From assembly GCA_017882245.1 (NCBI GenBank), contig JADGPV010000181.1, positions 1 to 8,979 of the forward strand: DNA of 8,979 nucleotides. Direction: 5' to 3'. The position numbers and the translations under genes were made by a program. The notes under the pieces are model-generated. The model searched no databases. It was given only the letters and a program-made list of their open reading frames with translations, and was not told the origin of the DNA. The DNA is from Bacteroidales bacterium. GTDB taxonomy: Bacteria; Bacteroidota; Bacteroidia; Bacteroidales; VadinHA17. This document shows, one piece after another, positions 1 through 5,974 of this stretch (its first letter is position 1; each line of letters opens with the position of its first letter).

Positions 1-988
1 GAGATATAAATGCAAGATCAAAATCTCCACCTGCAGGGTTGATAAAGTTTGGTCCGTCAGGCGCGGTGTTGTTGCTGCTGAGATTAAGGCATCCGGTATA
101 TGCAACTCCCTCAATAGCACAGAAGGCAAAAACGGAAGACGGGGTTCCGGAGAGCCCGATATGTGAAGATCCTCCCCAGATAATTGAATTAACAATTCTG
201 GAATTCGGAGAATTTTCAAGATAGATTGATTTGCCGTCGGAAGCAGGTGATACGCTGTATACAATAGTTGAATTTACTATGATGGGAGAGCCTGATAATG
301 AAGCAATGGTACCTCCCTTTAATGTTGCAGAGAGGGAGCTGTTGTTTCTGAAGACAGAACTAGAAATTACAGGAGATGAGCCTTGAGCAACGAAGATTGC
401 GCCCCCGTGATCATCCGCAGTATTATTGAGGAAAAGCGTATTTGAAATATTGGGAGCAAATCCAGCCTCAACATATATTCCTCCTCCTTTGTATGCAGAG
501 CAGTTCCTGATTATGCTGTGATTTATTGTTACAGAGGATGACCCGATATATATTGCCCCGCCTAAAAACTTCAATCGCAATCGCTGTCCGTTTTCAATAG
601 TGCAGTAATCAATAATACTTGTACCTGTGGAAGTAATGTAAATATTACCCCAGTAATCACTTAATTCTCCAAAATTACCGTCTGTATCAATATCTGCTGA
701 AAATAATATCGGACGGGTGACTGTTCCCTGGGCGCTCAGCTGTCCTGAACCACTGATAAGTATGCAGGCATATCTGCTTGTTGATATCAGCTTTGTTCCT
801 GCCGTAAGCGTAAGAGTACCGCTGGACACTCCAAGATTACCGTTAAAGTACTTGGTTCCGGTTATTGTAAAGTTGCCTGAATTAATACCATGATAGGGAT
901 TAGCCAGACTCCCGTTGCCAGAGATTTGCGCCATAGCTGTTCCTGCAATGAGAAACAGCATCATCAACAACAGAATGGTTCTCTTCAT
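1..988 (-). CDS. Secreted right-handed beta-helix protein, choice-of-anchor Q type (3' end outside window)
   Basis: The reading frame stays open from ATG at 988 to the window edge (329 residues, no stop). Residues 1-20 (MKRTILLLMMLFLIAGTAMA) form a clear signal peptide with an AMA|Q type I cleavage site. The mature protein starts with GNGSLANPYHG, a lead-in typical of Bacteroidota secreted beta-helix proteins. Residues 143-272 contain about five repeats of 25-30 residues: GGAIYIG, GGGIYVE, GGAIFV, GGTIAS and GKSIYLE openings, each followed by an S/T-x-[IVF] strand, with FLNN and FRNN inside. These resemble the GGA[ILV]/FxxN repeats of chlamydial Pmp proteins and parallel beta-helices. The visible end, FINPAGGDFDLAF, matches the region just before the SPCIDAG-like motif of choice-of-anchor Q proteins. 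Export is well supported, but the function (adhesin, polysaccharide-binding or other) is unknown. A type IX sorting domain would lie in the missing C-terminus. No Shine-Dalgarno sequence is visible. Confidence 0.85.
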   Translation of the reverse strand, partial: MKRTILLLMMLFLIAGTAMAQISGNGSLANPYHGINSGNFTITGTKYFNGNLGVSSGTLTLTAGTKLISTSRYACILISGSGQLSAQGTVTRPILFSADIDTDGNFGELSDYWGNIYITSTGTSIIDYCTIENGQRLRLKFLGGAIYIGSSSVTINHSIIRNCSAYKGGGIYVEAGFAPNISNTLFLNNTADDHGGAIFVAQGSSPVISSSVFRNNSSLSATLKGGTIASLSGSPIIVNSTIVYSVSPASDGKSIYLENSPNSRIVNSIIWGGSSHIGLSGTPSSVFAFCAIEGVAYTGCLNLSSNNTAPDGPNFINPAGGDFDLAFIS

Positions 989-1027
989 GACTGGTTTTTC
1001 GTATTATAACTCCCCCCTCGCTCAAAG

Positions 1028-1045
1028 GTTGCATTAAATTGCAAC
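1028..1045. promoter_or_regulatory. 18-bp inverted repeat between divergent genes, possible operator
   Basis: GTTGCA (1028-1033) and TGCAAC (1040-1045) are perfect inverted arms around the spacer TTAAAT. The repeat lies about 40 bp upstream of the leftward beta-helix gene and 145 bp upstream of the preferred exporter start. The dyad geometry suits a dimeric DNA-binding regulator. No recognised regulator motif was identified, so the role is inferred. Confidence 0.3.
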
Positions 1046-1164
1046 TATTTGAACTGCCGGAAGTCATTATTTATCACAAAAATAAGAATTCCGCTGTTTC
1101 TGCCAAAAGGAAAGTTGCCAACATATGGCCAGAAACCATCTGATGCCATATACTCCGTTCTTAC

Positions 1165-1172
1165 TATCTTTG
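1165..1172 (+). promoter_or_regulatory. Candidate Bacteroidota -7 promoter element for the ABC exporter operon
   Basis: TATCTTTG matches the Bacteroidota -7 consensus TAnnTTTG exactly. It ends 17 nt before the ATG at 1190, the same gap as the matching box ahead of cysS. No good -33 TTTG was found at the expected distance, so only half the promoter is supported. Confidence 0.35.
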
Positions 1173-1189
1173 TAAATATCCCTGTTAAA

Positions 1190-2971
1190 ATGCCGTTTCA
1201 GGAAAAGATAATAAAAAGAGCTGTTGATATCATGTTTGACAGCTCCCGTAAAGAGACAATCATTAATTTACTGATGCTGACCATCAGGTCTTTCCTGCCT
1301 CTGATCGCAATTTTTCTGATAAGGTATTATATTGACAGACTTACAGGAGGAGCAGAAGGCGGACAAATATCATCGGCTGGTTCTGTTACAGGTCTTATCA
1401 TAGCAATGGCTTTAATCTTTTTTGCAGATGACATGCTTTCTTCACTTGGACAGTTTATTTCAAAAAAGCAGTCTTACCTGCTTGAAAACCATATTGCTTC
1501 ACTGATTCACAACCATTCTTCCATTCTCGGATTAAAGTTCTTTGAAGATCCCGAATACTATAATAAGCTTTCAAGAGCAGAAAGGGATATCTCGTGGAGG
1601 CCGGCAGGCATGGTTTCGGACTTTATTCTTTTTCTGCGTGGCGTAATCTCATTTCTGGCTATGGGTTATGTACTGAGGACATTCGGAATTATCCCTCTCG
1701 GAATACTTGTAGTCGTCTTTTTACCGGTCCTGTGGATGAAGATCCGCAATACAGGAAGACTTTATGATATAAGGAAGTCTGTTACATCTCATTCTCGCCA
1801 GGCATCATACTTCAGCTGGCTCCTGACCGGCGAAAAACCGGCAAGGGAAGTCAGGCTCTTTGATCTTTCGGGTTATTTCGAAAAGCTCTTCAGGAGACAC
1901 TTTTCCGCATCCAAAGAACCAGAAATTGTGGTCGTCAGAAAGAACTCCGTCATTGAAAGCATTGCTTCCGTTGTGAAGGTGCTCGCATTTGCAGGAGTAC
2001 TGATCTATGCTTCCGTATTATATTCCAGATCGGCCATTACAGCAGGCGAACTTGCGATGTATATTCTGGCTTTCAGGCAGGCGCTGGTCTATCTCCGCGA
2101 TGCTGTCTCGGGCTACGCGGGACTGACGGAGAGCAGGCTCTTCCTTAAAGATCTATTTCAGTTCCTTGATATTGAGAGCGATATGCCTCATGACGAGAAA
2201 GCCTCAGGCATTAAATCTTTTGATAATCTTCATGTTGAAAACCTGACTTTTACATACCCCGGCGCTGATAAGCCGGCACTGGAGAATATAAGCCTGAAAA
2301 TCAATAAGGGAGAGAGGATAGCAATTGTGGGACCCAATGGTTCAGGCAAGACAACTCTCGTGAAGCTTCTCTGCAGGCTTTATGATCCCGATTCGGGCCG
2401 GATAAACCTTGACGGAAACAGCATTGACACCTTCAACCTGAATGAATACAGAAGACTTTTTTCTGTGGTTTTCCAGGATTTCATGCTCTACTATCTGACG
2501 GCAGGTGATAATATCCGCCTGGCTGATGATGCAGGAAGTGATCATCAGGAACGCATCAGGAGCGCTGCCGAGAAGGCAGGGATTGCAGCTTTTCTGGAAA
2601 GCCTGCCTCAGGGTTATGAAACAATGCTTGGCCATCATACTGAGGGAAGCCGTGAGCTGAGCTGGGGAGAGTGGCAGAAGATTGCCATTGCCAGAGCTCT
2701 GTACCGCAAGGCACCCATCCTAATTCTGGATGAACCCTCATCATCCCTAGATGCAGATTCGGAGTACGAGATCTTTTCTGACCTTGACAGGATTATTGAG
2801 GGAAGAACGTGCATCTTCATCAGTCACCGCCTTGCCAATGTCAGGGAGGCCGACCGTATTATTGTGCTTGACAGAGGCCGCATAGTCGAACAGGGTCCGC
2901 ATGATGACCTTATGTCAGCCAGGGGAAGATATTATTCAATGTTCACAAGGCAGAAATCGATGTACAGATGA
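1190..2971 (+). CDS. ABC exporter with fused membrane and ATPase domains (peptide/multidrug type)
   Basis: The 593-residue half-transporter would pump a substrate out across the inner membrane as a homodimer. About six membrane segments lie near residues 24-46, 65-83, 144-162, 166-183, 256-275 and 283-300, with a FEDPEYYNKL motif in the first cytoplasmic loop. The ATPase domain spans about 346-585. It has Walker A GPNGSGKTT (381-389), Q-loop Q429, signature LSWGEWQ (490-496), Walker B ILILDE (510-515) and H-loop H546. The signature has Trp where LSGGQ has its first Gly; the GEWQ ending is typical of exporters near RiPP and NRPS-like clusters. There is no N-terminal C39 peptidase domain. The frame is open back to a TTG at 1049, but the extra 47 residues are non-typical. 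ATG 1190 fits the family length and the promoter box. The stop overlaps the next gene as ATGA. The substrate is unknown. Confidence 0.9.
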   Translation: MPFQEKIIKRAVDIMFDSSRKETIINLLMLTIRSFLPLIAIFLIRYYIDRLTGGAEGGQISSAGSVTGLIIAMALIFFADDMLSSLGQFISKKQSYLLENHIASLIHNHSSILGLKFFEDPEYYNKLSRAERDISWRPAGMVSDFILFLRGVISFLAMGYVLRTFGIIPLGILVVVFLPVLWMKIRNTGRLYDIRKSVTSHSRQASYFSWLLTGEKPAREVRLFDLSGYFEKLFRRHFSASKEPEIVVVRKNSVIESIASVVKVLAFAGVLIYASVLYSRSAITAGELAMYILAFRQALVYLRDAVSGYAGLTESRLFLKDLFQFLDIESDMPHDEKASGIKSFDNLHVENLTFTYPGADKPALENISLKINKGERIAIVGPNGSGKTTLVKLLCRLYDPDSGRINLDGNSIDTFNLNEYRRLFSVVFQDFMLYYLTAGDNIRLADDAGSDHQERIRSAAEKAGIAAFLESLPQGYETMLGHHTEGSRELSWGEWQKIAIARALYRKAPILILDEPSSSLDADSEYEIFSDLDRIIEGRTCIFISHRLANVREADRIIVLDRGRIVEQGPHDDLMSARGRYYSMFTRQKSMYR

Positions 2972-4161
2972 CCACTGCCGGCAGCGAAAAGGAAAAGGTT
3001 ATCACTCTTCTACTGCTCCTCAGCAGGAACGCATTCACAGATGACGAGCGGGCACTTGCAGAAAGTATCTGCCGGTCGCTGACCGACTGGGAACTTTTTA
3101 CCGACCTGGTGATAAGGCATGGCGTTGCTGCACTTGTCTGGCAGAACATAGCTGATCTTGGGCTTTCGGAGGCGGTTCCCGGAGCAGACCGGGTCATACT
3201 GGATGGCATAAGATTTAAAACCATTGCCAGGGTATCATATATCACCACAGCAGCGGCAGAAGTTGTAACAGCGCTTGAGAATGAAGGTATCAGGTCACTG
3301 CTTTTTAAGGGTCTGGCGCTCGAACATTCGGTATACGGTTCAAGAGGACTGAGGCAGATGAGTGATGCGGATCTTCTTGTTGCGCCGGAAGATATTCTCA
3401 GGGCGAGAGATATACTTATCAGGACTGGCTTCGTCTCAATGCCCATGAAGTCATCTCTGTACAGACATATCATTCTTGATCTTGGCAATCATCTGCCGGA
3501 GCTTCACCGCGGCGGTATATCGGTGGACCTGCATCACAGGTTATTCGGGCCGGAGGGCACAACTATTGTAAGAAGAGCGCTGGATGAACCGGAAGTGATT
3601 TCAGCCAGAGGCAGAACTTTTCTTGCACTTCCGCCAGGAACTGCATTGCTGGGACTGGTCAACCATATCTACAAGCACAAAGTCAAAGGGGAGTTTCAGT
3701 TAAGACTATATACTGATATATACCTTTTACTAAAGAAGCACGGGGAAGATATCCTGAACGAGGAACTGATGTCTGAGGCCGCGGAGGCAGGTATTGCAGG
3801 CGAAATGAGAATTGTGCTGACCATTATAAATAAGTTCTATGGAATTGTCATCCCCTCCGTGTTCAATGCCCTGGATGGTCCCGGGCAGGAGAGGGTAGCT
3901 GCCTTCAGGAGTAACCTCCTGGATCCCGGAACGGCAAAGCCTCAGAGCCGGAAAGATATTTTCCTGGAAAACATAAGATCGCTGAAGGGCATGAGGCGAA
4001 AAATGATCTTCATAACCGGAGACCTGTTCCCCTCCGTTGAATTCATGAAAAACAGGTACGGATGCCGGTCCAACATGTCTGCACTGCTTTTCTACCCGCA
4101 CAGGCTCGGGAAAATTATATGGATTTTTGATCTCATTTTAGCCAAACCGCGGGTCAAATAG
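2968..4161 (+). CDS. Predicted nucleotidyltransferase family protein (PF14907-like, NTP_transf_5)
   Basis: The 397-residue protein carries the marks of the PF14907 nucleotidyltransferase-fold family. FKG is at 113-115, followed by a YG-x6-MSDADLLV stretch in which D133 and D135 would be the metal-binding pair. VDLHHRL (186-192) supplies the likely third acidic residue, D187. The C-terminus has the family's LFPSVEFMKNRYG segment. No signal peptide or membrane span is evident, so it is probably cytoplasmic. It starts at an ATGA overlap with the ABC exporter stop, which suggests translational coupling and a shared task. In other bacteria the family appears in lasso-peptide and other natural-product clusters, where a member has been tied to sugar transfer onto a phosphorylated peptide. 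That is a family hint, not proof for this protein. The acceptor and nucleotide substrates are unknown. All the acidic motifs are intact, so it should be active. Confidence 0.85.
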   Translation: MTTAGSEKEKVITLLLLLSRNAFTDDERALAESICRSLTDWELFTDLVIRHGVAALVWQNIADLGLSEAVPGADRVILDGIRFKTIARVSYITTAAAEVVTALENEGIRSLLFKGLALEHSVYGSRGLRQMSDADLLVAPEDILRARDILIRTGFVSMPMKSSLYRHIILDLGNHLPELHRGGISVDLHHRLFGPEGTTIVRRALDEPEVISARGRTFLALPPGTALLGLVNHIYKHKVKGEFQLRLYTDIYLLLKKHGEDILNEELMSEAAEAGIAGEMRIVLTIINKFYGIVIPSVFNALDGPGQERVAAFRSNLLDPGTAKPQSRKDIFLENIRSLKGMRRKMIFITGDLFPSVEFMKNRYGCRSNMSALLFYPHRLGKIIWIFDLILAKPRVK

Positions 4162-4170
4162 TACCAGAAT

Positions 4171-4191
4171 AAAAATTTTAGTAAAATTTTT
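4171..4191. repeat. 21-bp AT-only palindrome downstream of the nucleotidyltransferase gene
   Basis: AAAAATTTTA (4171-4180) and TAAAATTTTT (4182-4191) are perfect inverted arms around a single G. The palindrome begins 10 bp after the TAG stop at 4161. A hairpin this AT-rich is weak, but the run of A and T could act as a crude bidirectional terminator or as a bent or protein-bound site. It is the only terminator-like element between the exporter operon and the structured RNA region. Confidence 0.4.
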
Positions 4192-4254
4192 AATGAAATC
4201 CTTGCTTTTTAGTTAGGATATTTATATTTTTACTCTAGTCATCTTAATTTTTTG

Positions 4255-4265
4255 TTGAAAGTCAA
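4255..4265 (+). repeat. 11-bp direct repeat, copy 1
   Basis: TTGAAAGTCAA recurs at 4325-4335, exactly 70 bp downstream. Both copies follow an AATTTTTT run by a few bases. The second copy runs into the first stem of the candidate RNA. The role is unknown. Confidence 0.5.
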
Positions 4266-4286
4266 AGTCTGTTGTTTTTTTAGTGT

Positions 4287-4300
4287 TTCTTGAGCAAGAA
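4287..4300. promoter_or_regulatory. 14-bp palindrome, possible protein-binding site
   Basis: TTCTTG and CAAGAA are perfect inverted arms around AG. The palindrome lies 30-45 bp upstream of the first stem of the candidate RNA, a suitable place for an operator. In AT-rich DNA a 6-bp arm pair can occur by chance. Confidence 0.2.
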
Positions 4301-4324
4301 CTACATGTCTGCAATTTTTTTATA

Positions 4325-4335
4325 TTGAAAGTCAA
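4325..4335 (+). repeat. 11-bp direct repeat, copy 2
   Basis: This is an exact second copy of TTGAAAGTCAA from 4255-4265. Its last four bases are the left edge of stem P1 (4332-4338) of the candidate structured RNA. Confidence 0.5.
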
Positions 4336-4443
4336 CACAGGTACAGGCAATCTGTTGAGCCTGTCTCGCTGCGTGTTGAGTCTCCTCGTGGAGTGGAGAC
4401 GTGTGCCGACAGCCCCGGGTAAGGTCAACCCGGGGCTGTTTTA
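4330..4443 (+). ncRNA. Candidate structured small RNA with its own terminator
   Basis: Four stems occur in order on the + strand. P1 pairs TCAACAC (4332-4338) with GTGTTGA (4373-4379). P2, nested inside P1, pairs ACAGGC (4343-4348) with GCCTGT (4359-4364). P3 pairs GTCTCC (4380-4385) with GGAGAC (4395-4400) and directly abuts P1, so the two could stack. P4 is the 12-bp terminator stem (4409-4439) with its T-run. The segment is far richer in G and C than the AT-rich DNA before it. No convincing ORF covers it. A separate promoter-like box for cysS follows at 4480, so the element need not be a cysS leader. No match to SRP RNA, tmRNA, RNase P or T-box landmarks was seen. The 5' end is not defined, and the class is unknown. 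Confidence 0.45.
4409..4442 (+). terminator. Strong rho-independent terminator
   Basis: ACAGCCCCGGGT (4409-4420) pairs perfectly over 12 bp with ACCCGGGGCTGT (4428-4439) around a 7-base loop (AAGGTCA), followed by TTTT (4439-4442). The T-run exists only in the + direction, so it ends rightward transcripts. It should stop transcription coming from the exporter operon and the candidate small RNA before cysS. Confidence 0.75.
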
Positions 4444-4479
4444 TGATATCCTTTTTCGATCCGATTACCCTAAAAGAAT

Positions 4480-4487
4480 TACTTTTG
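4480..4487 (+). promoter_or_regulatory. Candidate Bacteroidota promoter (-7 box) for the cysS-ispG operon
   Basis: TACTTTTG is an exact TAnnTTTG match, 17 nt before the cysS ATG. A weak -33-like TTTTTCG lies at 4452-4458, about 21-22 nt upstream, an acceptable spacing. It sits just after the strong terminator, where a new transcription start is needed. The predicted 5' leader is only about 10-12 nt. Confidence 0.5.
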
Positions 4488-4504
4488 CATAAAGAGCGTA
4501 TGCA

Positions 4505-5974
4505 ATGAAAAATGCCCTTTATCTGTATAACACGCTGACACGCAAAAAAGAACTTTTTGAGCCGCTGGCGCCCCCTTTTGTTGGGATGTATGTCTGCGGA
4601 CCAACGGTGTACAGTGAATCCCATCTGGGTCACGCGCGTCCGGCTGTAGCATTCGACGTGCTGTACAGATACCTGATGCATCTGGGCTACAAAGTGAGGT
4701 ATGTACGCAACATCACTGACGTCGGGCACTTGGAGAATGAGGTCGATGAAACCGGTGAGGACAAGATAAGTCACAGAGCAAGGCAGGAGCACCTCGAGCC
4801 CATGGAAGTTGTTCAGAAATATATGAACAGTTTTCACAGGGGGATGGAGAAGCTCAATACCCTTGAACCGTCGATTGAACCTCGTGCCACAGGTCACATC
4901 ATAGAACAGCAGCAGATGATAGATAAGCTTATTACCAGCGGGTACGCTTATGTATCAAACGGCTCAGTCTACTTTGATGTTGAAAAGTATGATAAAAACC
5001 ATTTTTATGGGATTCTATCGGGAAGGGTTCTTGAGGAGATGAAGGCCAACAGCCGCGTTCTTGAAGGGCAGGAAGAAAAGCATGGACAGTTTGATTTCGC
5101 GTTGTGGAAGAAAGCATCTCCGGGTCATATTATGCGATGGCCGTCACAATGGGGCGAGGGATTTCCGGGATGGCATTTGGAATGTTCAGTCATGAGCACC
5201 AGGTATCTGGGAGAAGTATTCGACATTCACGGTGGAGGGATGGATCTGATCTTTCCTCATCATGAGTGCGAGATCGCACAGAGCACTGCAGCCATGGGTC
5301 ACGCACCGGTAAGGTACTGGGTGCACAACAATATGGTAACCATCAACGGACAGAAGATGGCAAGGTCGCTCGGTAATTTCATCACCCTTGATGAGCTTTT
5401 TACAGGCAACCATAAACTGCTGATGCAGGCTTACTCCCCCATGACCATACGCTTCTTTATGCTGCAGGCTCAGTACCGCAGCACCCTTGACTTCAGCAAT
5501 GAGGCGCTTCTTGCCGCATCACTGGGATTGCAGAAGCTGTTGGCAGCCGAAAGGACACTGGCCAACCTGAAGCCCGACAGCACCTCCACCGTCGACGTTA
5601 CAGGTATCGCGAAGAAGTGCTACGATGCCATGAATGATGACCTTAATACTCCCATTGCATTGGCACACCTTTTTGATGCTGTCAGAATAATTAACCTCGT
5701 AAGTGACGGTAAGGAAAAACTGTCTGCTGATGATATAAGATCGCTGACTGAGACTTTCAGAACGTTTATCCATGATATTTTTGGCCTCAGGGCGGAAGAG
5801 GAAAGTGGAAACGAAAAACTCGCGGGAGTCCTGTCGCTTTTGCTTGACATGAGGCAGGAAGCCAAAGCCAGAAAAGAATGGAGTGTGTCAGACCGGATCC
5901 GCGACAGGCTCAGCGAGCTCGGCATTACAGTGAAAGACCGCAAAGACGGATATGACTGGGAGATAACCTCGTGA
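4505..5974 (+). CDS. cysS: Cysteinyl-tRNA synthetase
   Basis: This class I aminoacyl-tRNA synthetase charges tRNA-Cys with cysteine in the cytoplasm, using ATP. The length of 489 residues is normal for the family. The HIGH motif is HLGH (40-43), after the family block MYVCGPTVY. The KMSKS loop is KMARS (284-288). The four zinc ligands are all present: C31, C227 (WHLEC), H252 and E256 in FPHHECE. Their spacing equals that of the E. coli ligands C209, H234 and E238. The usual HHENE reads HHECE here, which adds a non-ligand cysteine next to the zinc site. The C-terminal half has the DALR-like helical region and ends with the anticodon-binding KARKEW...RDRL segment. ATG 4505 is chosen from family length and promoter spacing. 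The stop overlaps ispG as GTGA, so the two are cotranscribed. Confidence 0.98.
   Translation: MKNALYLYNTLTRKKELFEPLAPPFVGMYVCGPTVYSESHLGHARPAVAFDVLYRYLMHLGYKVRYVRNITDVGHLENEVDETGEDKISHRARQEHLEPMEVVQKYMNSFHRGMEKLNTLEPSIEPRATGHIIEQQQMIDKLITSGYAYVSNGSVYFDVEKYDKNHFYGILSGRVLEEMKANSRVLEGQEEKHGQFDFALWKKASPGHIMRWPSQWGEGFPGWHLECSVMSTRYLGEVFDIHGGGMDLIFPHHECEIAQSTAAMGHAPVRYWVHNNMVTINGQKMARSLGNFITLDELFTGNHKLLMQAYSPMTIRFFMLQAQYRSTLDFSNEALLAASLGLQKLLAAERTLANLKPDSTSTVDVTGIAKKCYDAMNDDLNTPIALAHLFDAVRIINLVSDGKEKLSADDIRSLTETFRTFIHDIFGLRAEEESGNEKLAGVLSLLLDMRQEAKARKEWSVSDRIRDRLSELGITVKDRKDGYDWEITS

Noticed and set aside
39..224. Short + strand ORF in the left region
   Set aside because: It lies antisense to the continuous signal-peptide-bearing reading frame on the - strand and has no recognisable features.
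1003..1008. TATAAT hexamer on the - strand before the beta-helix gene
   Set aside because: A sigma70-style -10 box is not the usual signal in Bacteroidota, and no -35 partner was found at the right spacing.
1011..1017. GGGGGGA on the - strand as a ribosome binding site for the beta-helix gene
   Set aside because: It lies about 22 nt from the ATG at 988, too far for a Shine-Dalgarno site, and the phylum rarely depends on one.
1125..1175. 16-codon ORF upstream of the exporter as a possible RiPP precursor
   Set aside because: It is too short, has no leader/core pattern, and would lie mostly upstream of the predicted transcription start.
1049..1189. N-terminal extension of the ABC exporter from TTG 1049
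   Set aside because: The extra 47 residues are not typical of the family, the start would be TTG, and the exact promoter-like box lies inside the extension.
2943..3488. 181-codon - strand ORF
   Set aside because: Antisense to the nucleotidyltransferase gene, with a Ser/Arg-rich low-complexity product typical of a shadow frame.
4283..4492. 69-codon + strand ORF in the gap before cysS
   Set aside because: It runs straight through the RNA stems and the strong terminator, with no plausible start signal; the composition does not look coding.
4162..4504. T-box, SRP RNA, tmRNA or 6S RNA in the gap before cysS
   Set aside because: No T-box specifier or antiterminator bulge, no SRP tip motif, no tRNA-like end, and no long closing stem with a central bubble as in 6S RNA could be found.
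4301..4897. 198-codon - strand ORF across the cysS start and the upstream gap
   Set aside because: It is antisense to the well-supported cysS and crosses the terminator and RNA stems; the product has no family features.
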